A DNA stretch of 64,000 nt, taken from Candidatus Krumholzibacteriota bacterium. Lineage in GTDB: Bacteria > Krumholzibacteriota > Krumholzibacteriia > Krumholzibacteriales > Krumholzibacteriaceae. The position numbers and the translations under genes are program-made. The notes under the pieces are model-generated. The model was not told where the DNA came from. It saw only the letters and a list, made by a program, of their open reading frames with translations, and ran no database searches. The stretch's first letter is position 1. The number at the start of each line of letters is the position of its first letter. Of the stretch, positions 1-8,911 are shown piece by piece. The stretch spans positions 1 to 64,000 of the forward strand of contig JAFGCX010000026.1 in the NCBI GenBank assembly GCA_016932415.1, written 5' to 3'.

Positions 1-44
1 ATGTTCGATGGCGGGCTTTCAACTTTTTCAAAGGGGTGGGCAAG

Positions 45-353
45 ATGGCTACAAAGGCTAAAGCCAAAAAGAAAGCCAAAACCAAAGTGAAGGCGAAGAC
101 CAAGGCGAAGGCCAAGGTCAAAGCCAAAGCCAAGAAGAAGGTCAAGGCCAAGGCGAAGGTCAAGGTCAAGGCCAAAGCCAAAAAGAAGGTGAAAGCCAAG
201 GCCAAGAAAACAGTAAAGGCCAAGGCTAAAAAGAAAGTAAAAGCCAAGGCCAAGAAAACAGTAAAGGCCAAAGCGAAGAAAAAGGTCAAAGCCAAACCTA
301 AGACAAAGGCTAAAGCTAAAGCAAAGACGAAAGCGAAGACCAAGAAGAAATAA
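45..353 (+). CDS. Lysine/alanine-rich histone H1-like protein
   Basis: The protein has about 102 residues and is almost entirely Lys and Ala with scattered Val, Thr and Pro, arranged as short KAKAKKKVKAKAK-type repeats. It resembles the C-terminal tails of eukaryotic histone H1 and bacterial H1-like proteins (AlgP/HctB type), which bind DNA through charge and can compact the nucleoid. There is no folded domain or signal peptide. I chose the ATG at 45 because GGGGTGG lies just upstream; an in-frame GTG at 36 is also possible. A clear terminator follows at 394, so it is probably a single-gene unit. The composition is certain; a DNA-binding role is inferred from composition only. The DNA is itself repetitive, so the repeat number may vary between strains. 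Confidence 0.8.
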   Translation: MATKAKAKKKAKTKVKAKTKAKAKVKAKAKKKVKAKAKVKVKAKAKKKVKAKAKKTVKAKAKKKVKAKAKKTVKAKAKKKVKAKPKTKAKAKAKTKAKTKKK

Positions 354-393
354 TAATATCAGGAGTGAATGATATTATTTGCTTGGCTTGAAT

Positions 394-425
394 AAGCGGG
401 GAGGGACATCCTTCCCCGCTTTTTT
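394..425 (+). terminator. Rho-independent terminator after the histone-like gene
   Basis: A 9-bp stem AAGCGGGGA / TCCCCGCTT (394-402 with 413-421), extended by up to three more pairs around a short loop, is followed directly by a run of T. It ends the histone-like transcript and insulates the comM-like gene that starts at 492. Confidence 0.85.
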
Positions 426-491
426 AAAAGACCGGGGTTTTCGCTGGAATCATTGTCTGGGGTCGTGTGAGGATACAGGCGGGAGGTAGTG

Positions 492-2021
492 ATGACCACA
501 GAGATATCTTCGGGTGCTGTGGAAGGGATCGACGGGTATGAAGTACATGTCGAAGTAGATCTTGCCAGAGGGCTTCCATCATTTACAATCGTCGGCCTGC
601 CCAATGCCGCTGTTCGGGAAAGCAGGGAACGGGTCTGTGCCGCGTTGAGGAACTGCGGGTATAAGATCCCACAGAAGAAGATCACGATCAATCTCGCTCC
701 TGCCGATGTCAGAAAAGAAGGAGCGGCTTTCGACATGCCGATAGCGGTCGCTATCCTTGTGGCGAGCGCTCAGGCCCGGGGGAAGAATATCAAGAGCTGT
801 ATTTTCCTCGGGGAGCTGACACTCGACGGAAGACTCAAACCGGTCAAGGGAGTTCTCCCGATAGTCTGTCACGCCAAAAAACGAGGGTACAGGTTCGTGA
901 TCCTTCCCGTTGAAAACGGAAAGGAAGCTTCATTCGTCAGCGGGATGGATATCGTCTGTTGCAGGGATATCAGCGATGTTCTGAATTTCATTGATCGATC
1001 CATAATCCGCAGACCGGTGATGGCAGCGGATGAATTTCCCATCAGGAATCGTTACCTTGATTTCAACCAGGTCATCGGGCAATCCGTGGCGAAGAGGGCG
1101 ATGCAGGTAGCGGCAGCCGGAGGACACCATCTTCTGGTCGCCGGGCCTCCAGGAGCGGGGAAGACGATGCTGGTGAGAAGGATCGTTTCCATTCTTCCAC
1201 CCCTCAGCGAGGATGAAGCTCTCGAGTGCGCGAAGATACGCAGTGTAGTAGAAGGGCCCGCGATGGGGGATCTAGATAATGAGAGGCCTTTTCGAGCGCC
1301 TCACCATTCCGCCAGTGACGCGGGACTGATAGGAGGAGGGAGGAACGCCGCTCCGGGAGAGATCACTCGCGCGCATAACGGCATCCTTTTTCTCGATGAG
1401 TTGACAGAGTTCAAGAGGAACGTCCTCGAGACGCTCAGGCAACCTGTCGAGGAGGGAACTGTACTCATATCGAGAGCGAACGCGACATTCAGGTATCCCG
1501 CGAAGTTTCAGCTCATAGCCGCGATGAACCCGTGTCCCTGCGGATTTTTCGGAAGTGGCAGCCGCCAGTGCCGCTGCAGCGAGATCCAGGTCAGAAGGTA
1601 TCTTTCCAAGATCTCCGGACCGCTTCTCGACAGGATAGCTATCCATCTATCCGTGACAGCTGTTCCTCAAAATGAATTGAACAGGGCAGGTGAAAACGAG
1701 CTGACCGGTTCGGCCCAATTAAAGGAGGGTGTTATCATAGCGGCTGGCATCCAGAGGGAAAGGTACGCGAAAGAGACTGGAAGATACAGAAACGCCGATG
1801 TCGAGATGGAAAAGATAGATCATTACTGTCCCATGGCGCGCGGGGCGAAGGCATTTCTCTCAAACGCGCAGAAAAGGTTCCGTTTCAGTGTCAGGACGAG
1901 AAAGAAGATAATCCAGGTGGCAAGGACTATAGCAGATATCGACCAGGCCCGGATCATATGTGAAGAGCATATAGCTGAAGCGATCCAGTACAGATCGCTT
2001 CAGCTATTTTCCATGATTTAA
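492..2021 (+). CDS. comM: YifB/ComM-family Mg-chelatase-like AAA+ ATPase
   Basis: About 509 residues, the usual ComM/YifB length. The N-terminal Lon-protease-like (ChlI) domain spans about residues 1-165. The AAA+ module has Walker A GPPGAGKT near residues 218-225 and Walker B ILFLDE near 298-303, followed by a Cys-rich NPCPCGFFG segment, and the C-terminal Mg-chelatase-type domain closes the protein. In naturally competent bacteria ComM is a hexameric helicase that promotes branch migration during recombination of incoming DNA; YifB homologues are also very widespread in other bacteria. GGAGG at 482-486 favours ATG 492 over the adjoining GTG 489. It converges on the acyl-CoA dehydrogenase gene with a 15-bp gap. 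The family is certain; a role in competence is inferred. Confidence 0.93.
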   Translation: MTTEISSGAVEGIDGYEVHVEVDLARGLPSFTIVGLPNAAVRESRERVCAALRNCGYKIPQKKITINLAPADVRKEGAAFDMPIAVAILVASAQARGKNIKSCIFLGELTLDGRLKPVKGVLPIVCHAKKRGYRFVILPVENGKEASFVSGMDIVCCRDISDVLNFIDRSIIRRPVMAADEFPIRNRYLDFNQVIGQSVAKRAMQVAAAGGHHLLVAGPPGAGKTMLVRRIVSILPPLSEDEALECAKIRSVVEGPAMGDLDNERPFRAPHHSASDAGLIGGGRNAAPGEITRAHNGILFLDELTEFKRNVLETLRQPVEEGTVLISRANATFRYPAKFQLIAAMNPCPCGFFGSGSRQCRCSEIQVRRYLSKISGPLLDRIAIHLSVTAVPQNELNRAGENELTGSAQLKEGVIIAAGIQRERYAKETGRYRNADVEMEKIDHYCPMARGAKAFLSNAQKRFRFSVRTRKKIIQVARTIADIDQARIICEEHIAEAIQYRSLQLFSMI

Positions 2022-2036
2022 CAGAGAGACCTTCAT

Positions 2037-3188
2037 CTACAGATCATTGGAGTGAAGGACGTCGCGCGCGATGATCATCTTCTGGATCTCGCTTGTTCCT
2101 TCGAAGATCCTGTTGATCCTGGAATCGCGATACATCCTTTCAATCGGGAATTCGCAGGTGAATCCATATCCTCCGAATATCTGCATTGCCCGGTCGACGA
2201 TCCTGTCGAGAGCTTCCGAGCAGAAAAGTTTAACTATCGAAGATTCCTTGGTGATGTTCATTCCCTCGTCGTACATCCAGGCGGTGCGATAGAGGATAGA
2301 TTCCATATTGTAGATATCGGTAGCCATCTCGGCGAGCATCCACTGGATCGCCTGGTTCTGGGAGATCTTCTTTCCGAACTGTACCCTTTCCTTCGAATAG
2401 GCCGCGCTGAGGGACAGAGCTTCCTTTGCAGCCCCGAGAGCTGCGGCACCGAGACCGAGGCGGCCGGTATTGAGGACTTTCATCCCCACAAGGAGTCCGC
2501 ACCCTTCCCTTCCGAGGAGGTTCTCTTTCGGGACTTTTACGTCTTCGAAGATCAGCTCCGCTGTTTCAGAACCCCTTATTCCCATCTTTTCCTCGATCTT
2601 GCCGACCTTGAAACCCGGGAAATCCTTCTCGATGATCACGGCTGACATCTTACCGTCATTCTTTCCGCCGGACATCTTGACGAAAGTAGTGAAGTAATCG
2701 GCAAAACTTCCGTTCGTTATGAAAATCTTGCCGCCGTTGACGAGATAATGGTCTCCCTTGTCCTCTGCTGTCGTTTCCGGCTTGTACGCGTCAGAGCCCG
2801 CGTTAGTTTCGGTAAGCGCGTAAGCGCCGATCTTTTTCCCCTCGGCGAGGGGGACGAGATATTTCTGCTTCTGTTCTTCCGTGCCGAAGTGGTATATCCC
2901 GGACGACCCGATACTCTGGTGAGCTCCAACGAACGTCGCTGTTGATGCGCATCCGCGACCGATCTCTTCCTGCATTATGCAGTACCCGATCTCACCCATG
3001 CCGGCGCCACCGTATTCGGGAGGGAAGGAGATACCAAGAAATCCCAGTTCAGCCATCTTGTCGATCAGTCCGCGGGGTATTTTTTTCTCCTCATCGATCT
3101 TTGCCGCTATCGGTTTCAGTTCCTTGTCGACGAATTTTTTGACCATGTCTTTGAGCATCTTCTGTTCATCGGTAAAGGTCCAGTCCAT
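2037..3188 (-). CDS. Acyl-CoA dehydrogenase
   Basis: A 383-residue flavoprotein of the short/medium-chain acyl-CoA dehydrogenase family. It oxidises an acyl-CoA to the trans-2-enoyl-CoA and passes electrons to ETF. The family blocks are present: the N-terminal helical domain, a mid-protein FAD/substrate region with YALTE and GSDA, and the C-terminal IFEGTSEIQ, whose Glu is the catalytic base in SCAD/MCAD-type members. I chose ATG 3188 because GAGGAGG lies just upstream and the length then matches the family; a GTG at 3206 would add six acidic residues. No ETF or other beta-oxidation gene adjoins it, so chain length and pathway (fatty acid or branched-chain amino acid breakdown) cannot be read from context. 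Confidence 0.93.
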   Translation of the reverse strand: MDWTFTDEQKMLKDMVKKFVDKELKPIAAKIDEEKKIPRGLIDKMAELGFLGISFPPEYGGAGMGEIGYCIMQEEIGRGCASTATFVGAHQSIGSSGIYHFGTEEQKQKYLVPLAEGKKIGAYALTETNAGSDAYKPETTAEDKGDHYLVNGGKIFITNGSFADYFTTFVKMSGGKNDGKMSAVIIEKDFPGFKVGKIEEKMGIRGSETAELIFEDVKVPKENLLGREGCGLLVGMKVLNTGRLGLGAAALGAAKEALSLSAAYSKERVQFGKKISQNQAIQWMLAEMATDIYNMESILYRTAWMYDEGMNITKESSIVKLFCSEALDRIVDRAMQIFGGYGFTCEFPIERMYRDSRINRIFEGTSEIQKMIIARDVLHSNDL

Positions 3189-3504
3189 TTCTTCCTCCTC
3201 AATCACCTCGGAACAGGTGGTATATATTTTCTTTAACGCACTGGACCGGTCTTTCCTGGTCTTCGATGATCAATTAATAACAGGATCGGTCCGGCTTCAG
3301 TCTCGCGCAGTAGACCGGGAAACGGTAGGATAAACATCGGGTCTCGGTGATGTCAAGGAAAAATCATTTGAAAGGATTATCGATATTGTAGTATATTCCA
3401 TATTCTAAAGGCAGTTACAGATAACTGCCGGCAGGTGCCGGGGCTTTTGTTCCGGCATCGGTCCTCTTTTCAGTTTTCAGCGAGAAGGCAAGCGAGGCCT
3501 GATT
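3189..3504. other. Intergenic region between divergent acyl-CoA dehydrogenase and nth genes
   Basis: No gene was found here. It must hold the promoters of both flanking genes. A sigma70-like site for nth lies at 3368-3397. Just downstream is a perfect 8-bp inverted repeat, GGCAGTTA-CAGA-TAACTGCC (3410-3429), then a second imperfect G+C-rich hairpin around 3434-3465. Both would fall in the nth leader and could be an operator or leader structure; there is no T-run, so they are not an obvious terminator. Confidence 0.5.
3368..3397 (+). promoter_or_regulatory. Candidate sigma70 promoter for nth
   Basis: TTGAAA (3368-3373), an 18-bp spacer and TATATT (3392-3397). The leader to the TTG start at 3505 would be about 100 nt and would contain the inverted repeat at 3410-3429. 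Confidence 0.45.
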
Positions 3505-4206
3505 TTGGGGAAAAAGTACGATCCGGACTGGTTTCCGCGTGGAGAAGAAACGGCTTCAAAACTTCTTCGATCGATAATAGTCCCGTTTAGAAGATCGGTC
3601 AAGGGGGAGAGAGATCCTTCGGTCTCTATCATCGCCAGGGAGACAAGATCCCCTTTCCGCGTACTCGTATCGACCGTTATAAGCGCCAGGACAAAGGACG
3701 AGGTGACGGGTAAAGCGAGTGAGAGGCTTTTCGGCCTGGCGGCTACTCCGGAGGATATGGCGCGTCTTGAAGTTCAACTGATCGAAAAGGCGATATACCC
3801 GGCCGGATTTTACAAGACGAAAGCTGTGGCAATAAGGGATCTCGCTTCAATGATAATTTCCAGGTTCGGCGGATCAGTGCCGGATAATATAGATGATCTG
3901 GTGACGCTTCCAGGCGTGGGAAGGAAGACGGCCAACCTTGTAGTAACCCTGGGGTTTGGAAAGCCGGGGATATGCGTCGATACCCATGTCCACAAGGTCT
4001 GCAACAGGCTCGGCGTCCTCAGGACGAGGAATCCGGAAGAGACGGAATACGCTCTGAGAAAGGTCCTCGACAGGAAACACTGGATAGAGATCAATGATCT
4101 GCTTGTGATGTACGGGAAAAAGGTATGCACCTCAGTCTCTCCGTGGTGTTCTCTGTGTCCAGTAAACGACAGATGTGATAAAACCGGAGTCACGAGATCA
4201 AGATGA
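3505..4206 (+). CDS. nth: Endonuclease III (DNA glycosylase/AP lyase)
   Basis: A 233-residue base-excision repair enzyme that removes oxidised pyrimidines and cleaves the abasic site. The helix-hairpin-helix LPGVGRKTA carries the catalytic Lys, followed by VDTHVH with the catalytic Asp. The C-terminal [4Fe-4S] loop has the exact C-x6-C-x2-C-x5-C spacing (Cys from CTSVSPWC to NDRC). The start appears to be TTG at 3505, with GAGG about 8 nt upstream; no ATG fits without removing conserved sequence. The next gene starts 75 bp downstream, but its exported product has no evident functional link. Confidence 0.94.
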   Translation: MGKKYDPDWFPRGEETASKLLRSIIVPFRRSVKGERDPSVSIIARETRSPFRVLVSTVISARTKDEVTGKASERLFGLAATPEDMARLEVQLIEKAIYPAGFYKTKAVAIRDLASMIISRFGGSVPDNIDDLVTLPGVGRKTANLVVTLGFGKPGICVDTHVHKVCNRLGVLRTRNPEETEYALRKVLDRKHWIEINDLLVMYGKKVCTSVSPWCSLCPVNDRCDKTGVTRSR

Positions 4207-4281
4207 ATCGACATTGGAAAACAATCAGGAAGAAAGATCGATTTCAGAAAAGGAAAAGATACGTTTCAAAAGAAGGAGCCG

Positions 4282-5574
4282 ATGATGATTAGGACCCTGC
4301 TGGTATTATTTTTGATGATCCCCGTTCAGATTGCCGCCTTCACCCAGCCCGAATTTGATAATTATTTCGAAGAAGGGGCGCTCCGCGTCGATCTCTACCA
4401 TACCGGTGTGGGGGGTGAAGAGGTCTACGCGATAGATGAGATAATAAGAGAACCTTTCTGGGGCGGTAATCCACGTCATCTTGCCGATGACATGAATCTC
4501 GGGGGCAACATCTTCAGGGTCTTTGATCTGGAGACGAATGCCCTTATCTATTCAAGCGGGTACTGCACCCTCTTCAGCGAGTGGGCGACAGTCGACGAGG
4601 CTCTTGCCGGAATCGCCAGGACATTTCACGAATCTCTGATAATGCCTTTTCCAAAAAGACCTGTCCAGATAAGGATCGATCAGCGGGACAGGGAAAATAT
4701 CTTCAGAACGGTCTATGATCTGATAGTCGATCCGGGCGACTATCATATAACGACCGAAACCAGGTATTCCGGTTTCAAGACAAGAAAGATGATCGACAAT
4801 GGTCCGCCTGACAGAAAAGTCGACATAGCGATCCTCGCCGACGGATACAGGCAGGACGAACTGCATAAACTCAGGGACGATGTTGAAAGATTACTCGCGA
4901 TACTCTTCGACGTCGAACCGTTCAGCAGCAGGAAAAGGGATTTCAACGTGACACTCATCGAGTCGGTATCGGCCGAGTCGAATGTTGACGATCCCAGGTC
5001 AGGCGTGTACAGGGACAATCTTCTCGGCCTTTCGTTCAACAGTCTCGATCTCGACAGGTATATGCTCTCTCTTTCCAACAGGACGATACGCGATGTGGCA
5101 GCGAAGGTTCCATACGACCAGATCATCATTCTGGCCAACGAGGAGAAATACGGGGGGGGAGGTATATTCAGATTGTACGCTACCTGCGTATCGGATAATC
5201 AGTTCGACGGGTATGTGTTTGTTCATGAGTTCGGACATAATTTTGCCGGTCTTGCCGATGAATATTTCTCGTCGAAAGTCAGCTATAACGATATCTACCC
5301 TTCCGGAGTGGAGCCATGGGAACCGAACATAACGGCTCTGCTTGATGCTGATAATGTAAAATGGGGGTATTTAATAGATGAAGGCACTCCCATTCCCACT
5401 CCTGATGATTCTCTTTATACCGGGGTTACCGGTGTTTTCGAGGGAGCCGGATACTCGGCGAAAGGCTTGTACCGATCAGCCCACGACTGCATCATGAAAT
5501 CGAAGACGCTTGAGGGTTTTTGCCCTGCCTGCTCGACAGCGATCGAACGGATGATAGATTTTCACACAAAGTGA
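4282..5574 (+). CDS. Secreted M64-family (IgA peptidase-like) metallopeptidase
   Basis: A 430-residue protein with an N-terminal signal peptide (hydrophobic residues about 4-18, cleavage near AAF). The C-terminal half carries the zinc motif HEFGH followed by NFAGLADEY, near residues 314-326, which is the IgA peptidase M64 signature. Other family features are KVDIAILADGY near the domain start and paired Cys (CIMKS, CPAC) near the C-terminus. The N-terminal third is probably the M64 N-terminal beta domain. AAGGAG precedes ATG 4282. These enzymes act outside the cell; the name comes from an IgA-cleaving member, and the substrate here is unknown. It may be co-transcribed with nth but has no evident functional link to it. 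Confidence 0.88.
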   Translation: MMIRTLLVLFLMIPVQIAAFTQPEFDNYFEEGALRVDLYHTGVGGEEVYAIDEIIREPFWGGNPRHLADDMNLGGNIFRVFDLETNALIYSSGYCTLFSEWATVDEALAGIARTFHESLIMPFPKRPVQIRIDQRDRENIFRTVYDLIVDPGDYHITTETRYSGFKTRKMIDNGPPDRKVDIAILADGYRQDELHKLRDDVERLLAILFDVEPFSSRKRDFNVTLIESVSAESNVDDPRSGVYRDNLLGLSFNSLDLDRYMLSLSNRTIRDVAAKVPYDQIIILANEEKYGGGGIFRLYATCVSDNQFDGYVFVHEFGHNFAGLADEYFSSKVSYNDIYPSGVEPWEPNITALLDADNVKWGYLIDEGTPIPTPDDSLYTGVTGVFEGAGYSAKGLYRSAHDCIMKSKTLEGFCPACSTAIERMIDFHTK

Positions 5575-5690
5575 AAGTCATGTGTTTTTGATCAGCACGG
5601 TCAAAAGAGAGTGCCTCATCGCGACAGAGACCGGATCTGCTTCGGCATGAAGTCCGGCCCGGATCTGTCGATGGTAATATAATACGCCGG

Positions 5691-6440
5691 TCAGAGAGTC
5701 ATCCCGCCATCGGCTATTATCGTCTGTCCCTGAATCCACGACGCTTCATCCGAGAGAAGGAATCCCGCCACGGAGGCGATCTCTTCGGGGCGCGCGATCC
5801 TGCCGGCCGGTGAGCGCGAAGCCCATTCTTCGACTGTCTTTTCCTTGTCGGGAAAGAAATCGAGAGCCGTCGTGTCGACCGGACCTCCCGAGACTGCGTT
5901 GACGTTGATTCCCCGCGGCGCGAGCTCCCTTGCGAAATATCTGACGAGAGTCTCAAGGGCGGCCTTGCTTGCTCCGACGGCGGCATATCCGGGCAGGCAG
6001 ATCCTGTTGCCGATCGATGATATTGCCACGATCTTGCCGCCCGAAGCGGGGAAGAGTCTGAGCGCCTGCTGGGTGAGAAGCAGGAAGGAGCGGGCGTTGG
6101 TGTCGATTGCCCTGTCCCAGCCGAACCTGCCGATCCGTTCGGCCGGACCGATCACTCCCGAGACGGCGTTGGAGACGAGGAAATCAAGAGATCCGAACTT
6201 ACTGCTGATCGTCGAGAATATCGATTTTATCTCTTTTGGTTCTGAGACGTCGGCCTTTATGGCCAGCGATCGGCATCCGAGTTTTTCAATCTCGGAAACT
6301 GTCGCAATCGCCGACTCTTCATCCTTGACGAAGTTGATGGCGACATCGGCTCCTCTTGAAGCGAGCATCAATGAAATCGCTTTTCCTATCCCTCTCGAAC
6401 CGCCCGTGACGAGGGCTTTTTTCCCTTCGAATCCGTTCAT
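5691..6440 (-). CDS. fabL: FabL-type enoyl-[ACP] reductase (SDR family)
   Basis: A 249-residue short-chain dehydrogenase with the NADP-binding TGGSRGIG at about residues 17-24. Several features match the atypical NADPH enoyl-ACP reductase FabL of Bacillus rather than the ketoreductase FabG. The active-site motif is Tyr-x6-Lys (YAAVGASK), not YxxxK; the NNAG position reads SNAVSGV; and NAVSGGPVDTTAL closely follows the FabL pattern. FabL performs the last step of each fatty-acid elongation cycle. GAGGCGG precedes ATG 6440. It lies 37 bp downstream of trxB on the same strand, so the two may be co-transcribed. The alternative is a general SDR oxidoreductase, since no other fab gene is nearby. 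Confidence 0.82.
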   Translation of the reverse strand: MNGFEGKKALVTGGSRGIGKAISLMLASRGADVAINFVKDEESAIATVSEIEKLGCRSLAIKADVSEPKEIKSIFSTISSKFGSLDFLVSNAVSGVIGPAERIGRFGWDRAIDTNARSFLLLTQQALRLFPASGGKIVAISSIGNRICLPGYAAVGASKAALETLVRYFARELAPRGINVNAVSGGPVDTTALDFFPDKEKTVEEWASRSPAGRIARPEEIASVAGFLLSDEASWIQGQTIIADGGMTL

Positions 6441-6477
6441 GCAAGACCGCCTCGATTATTATTTCCAGAAGCCTTGA

Positions 6478-7395
6478 TCATCCTTCGGTTATAAAGGCCA
6501 GGGCATCGATCGCCGCCATGCATCCCATGCCGGCAGCCGATATCGCCTGTTTGTATCTCGGGTCACTGACATCGCCAGCGGCGAAGATACCGGGTACTGA
6601 TGTCCTGGTTCCCTTACGGACAACGACATAACCATTACCATCGAGATCTACCTTCCCCTCGAAAGGCTTCGTCGCCGGGGTATGGCCGATCGCGAGGAAG
6701 ACTCCCTCTACCGGGAGCACTTTCTTTTCGCCGGTCTTCACGTTGCTGAGAGCAAGGCCGGTCACCCTGTCCTGGCCGACGTCGAGTATATCGTCTACCA
6801 CCGAATCCCACTCGAATTCTATCTTGTCATTATCAAAAGCCCGTTTTTGCATCGCTTTCGATCCGCGGAGCTCGTCGCGGCGATGGACGATCGTCACCTT
6901 CGAGGCGAACCTGGTAAGGAAGGTCGCTTCCTCAAGGGCGGTATCTCCCCCGCCGATGACCGCGATCTCTTTACCGGTAAAGAAAAATCCATCGCATGTC
7001 GCGCAGGCAGAGACTCCCTTTCCTCGAAGCTTGACCTCGCTGGCCAGACCGAGCCATCTCGCCGATGATCCGGTTGCGATTATGACTGTCTTCGTCTCGA
7101 TCTTCTCCTTGCCGATAGTGAGGGTAAAGGGTGAGGCAGTGCCTTCTACAGCCGAGAGTTCGCCCCCTTTATATTCCGCCCCGAATCGTCCGGCCTGTTT
7201 CCTCATCGCCGCCATCAGTTCGGGACCCTGGATACCCTCGGGGAATCCGGGAAAGTTATCGACTTCTGTCGTAATCATCAGCTGTCCACCCGGCGCCATC
7301 CCGTCGATGACCAGCGTCTTAAGATCCGCTCGGGTCGAATAGATCGCCGCTGTAAGTCCTGCGGGCCCCGATCCTATGATCGTAACGTCGTACAT
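6478..7395 (-). CDS. trxB: Thioredoxin reductase
   Basis: A 305-residue low-molecular-weight thioredoxin reductase. FAD-binding GSGPAG is at residues 8-13, the redox-active CATC is at 131-134, an NADPH-binding GGGDTA follows, and a C-terminal FAD site GIFAAGDV is present. It transfers electrons from NADPH through FAD to thioredoxin. GGAGG lies about 7 nt before ATG 7395. It is upstream of the FabL-type gene on the same strand. No thioredoxin gene is in the window. Confidence 0.96.
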   Translation of the reverse strand: MYDVTIIGSGPAGLTAAIYSTRADLKTLVIDGMAPGGQLMITTEVDNFPGFPEGIQGPELMAAMRKQAGRFGAEYKGGELSAVEGTASPFTLTIGKEKIETKTVIIATGSSARWLGLASEVKLRGKGVSACATCDGFFFTGKEIAVIGGGDTALEEATFLTRFASKVTIVHRRDELRGSKAMQKRAFDNDKIEFEWDSVVDDILDVGQDRVTGLALSNVKTGEKKVLPVEGVFLAIGHTPATKPFEGKVDLDGNGYVVVRKGTRTSVPGIFAAGDVSDPRYKQAISAAGMGCMAAIDALAFITEG

Positions 7396-7534
7396 AGCGT
7401 TCCTCCATATTCGTATCTGTCCCGGTGGGGGGACGAAAAATCGTTGTTGAATTCAATCTGATCATTCAAGAGTGAAATGGATCAGTGAAAGATTATAGTC
7501 AAGGTACAAATGAATATCAAGTGAGTTCCCGATA

Positions 7535-8380
7535 TTACTTTCTTAAAGCCCGCAGGATCGCGAGGTTCTCGACATCTTCCTTCAGGTCGGGTCCTTTCGG
7601 CGTCTCAAGGACCATCGGGATATTGCTGAACCTTCCGTCGTTGACAAGGAACCTGAACGGCTCGAGGCCCAGTTCTCCCTGGCCGATCCCGGCATGCCTG
7701 TCTTTGTGGCTTCCGATCGGGCCGACAGAATCGTTGAGGTGAAATGCTCTGAGGTTTCCCAGGCCGAGGATCTTGTCGAACGATTTGAAGAGAGCGTCGT
7801 ATTTTGTCTTTGTTGAAAGGTCATAACCGGAGGCTAACGCGTGGCAAGTATCGAAGCAGATCCCGATACGGTTTTTGTCTTCGACCAGTTCCATCATCGC
7901 GGCGAGCTGCTCGAAGGAGCGGCCGAGGGTGTTTCCCTGACCCGCGGTGTTTTCGAGGAGAACGGCGCTTTTAAATTCCCTAGTGTTATCGAAAATTATG
8001 TTGAGGCTTTCAGCGATCGATTTTATGCCGGCTTCCTCACCGGCTCCCCTGTGGCTTCCCGGATGCAGGACGACCCATGGTATGCCGAGCGCTTCGCTTC
8101 TTTCGATCTCTATCTGCAGCGCCCCCCGGGATTTTTCGAGGAGTTCTTTTTCGGGCGATGCTATGTTGATGAGGTAGCTGGTGTGAGTCATTATATATTC
8201 AGTGTTATATTCTTCGGCGTTCTTCCTGAAAAGCATGATATCTTCTTCGCTGAGAGGTTTAGCTTTCCACTGGTTGGAACTTTTGACGAAGAGTTGAACG
8301 GCGTTGCACCCTATGCTTTTCCCTCTCTCGAGGGAGAGGTGGACGCCCCCTGATATCGACATATGCGCTCCGAGGTTCAT
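7535..8380 (-). CDS. nfo: Endonuclease IV (AP endonuclease)
   Basis: A 281-residue AP endonuclease with a TIM-barrel trinuclear zinc centre. Metal-site motifs are visible: HPGSHRG, GICFDTCHALASGYD, and the block HLNDS...GSHKDRHAGIGQG. It nicks 5' to abasic sites and complements the endonuclease III at 3505. I chose ATG 8380 (AGGAAG upstream, then the conserved MNLGAHMS start); ten extra in-frame codons upstream do not look conserved. The 139 bp to trxB suggests separate transcription. Confidence 0.95.
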   Translation of the reverse strand: MNLGAHMSISGGVHLSLERGKSIGCNAVQLFVKSSNQWKAKPLSEEDIMLFRKNAEEYNTEYIMTHTSYLINIASPEKELLEKSRGALQIEIERSEALGIPWVVLHPGSHRGAGEEAGIKSIAESLNIIFDNTREFKSAVLLENTAGQGNTLGRSFEQLAAMMELVEDKNRIGICFDTCHALASGYDLSTKTKYDALFKSFDKILGLGNLRAFHLNDSVGPIGSHKDRHAGIGQGELGLEPFRFLVNDGRFSNIPMVLETPKGPDLKEDVENLAILRALRK

Positions 8381-8517
8381 CGGGTCTTCCTTTCGATCCT
8401 CCAGGGACAATTTCGGAAAACTGTTTTTTATATCTTCACCGATTATCCCTTATTGAAACTGCGGCAATAATAGTATTATCATAATATATGATTAAGGACC
8501 CGAGCGGCGAGGTTAAA

Positions 8518-8763
8518 ATGGAGCCGAAACAGCATGATGAGGAAAAACTGGTGGAGCTTGTCTCAGTGCAGGGAGAGATCGAGGCTAAGATCATATACGG
8601 TATCCTTGAAGCGGAGGGAATAAGGACCCTTATCAAATCGAATATGGCAGGCGGCGCGCTTCCCTTTACCGCCGACGGAATGGGAAATATCAAGCTTTTT
8701 GTGACAGAGGACGACTTGGCGAAAGCCGGGGAGATCATAAGAGAATACAGGAAAACGACCTGA
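8518..8763 (+). CDS. DUF2007-domain protein (putative signal-transducing)
   Basis: A small protein of about 81 residues with the DUF2007 pattern: an N-terminal strand (LVELVSVQG), a helix (EAKIIYGILEAEG), a central Gly-rich loop and the strand-helix IKLFVTEDDLAKAGEII. This is the ACT/PII-like fold that Pfam calls a putative signal-transducing protein; no function is established. GAGGT lies just before ATG 8518; an in-frame ATG at 8488 would add ten residues. It is divergent from nfo and precedes the tRNA gene. Confidence 0.78.
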   Translation: MEPKQHDEEKLVELVSVQGEIEAKIIYGILEAEGIRTLIKSNMAGGALPFTADGMGNIKLFVTEDDLAKAGEIIREYRKTT

Positions 8764-8862
8764 ATCTTCTCCGGGCCGTATAGCCCCCGGCACAAACGGC
8801 GCGGGGAGCGGAACGGAATATCTGCCGTTCTTACCGCGACATCGCGAAACATTTCGAATCCC

Positions 8863-8891
8863 TTGCAACGCTTCGAAAAAAGTCTTATAGT
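8863..8891 (+). promoter_or_regulatory. Sigma70 promoter of the tRNA-Val gene
   Basis: TTGCAA (8863-8868), a 17-bp spacer and TATAGT (8886-8891). Transcription would begin near 8898, about 14 nt before the mature tRNA 5' end, a normal tRNA leader. Confidence 0.75.
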
Positions 8892-8911
8892 ATTTAAGCG
8901 TAATATCGGGT

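Noticed and set aside
5691-6440. Calling the SDR protein FabG (3-ketoacyl-ACP reductase)
   Set aside because: FabG needs YxxxK and an NNAG motif; this protein has Y-x6-K and SNAVSG as in FabL.
7841-8353. 170-codon plus-strand open frame opposite endonuclease IV
   Set aside because: The minus-strand gene has all metal-site motifs; the plus-strand frame has none.
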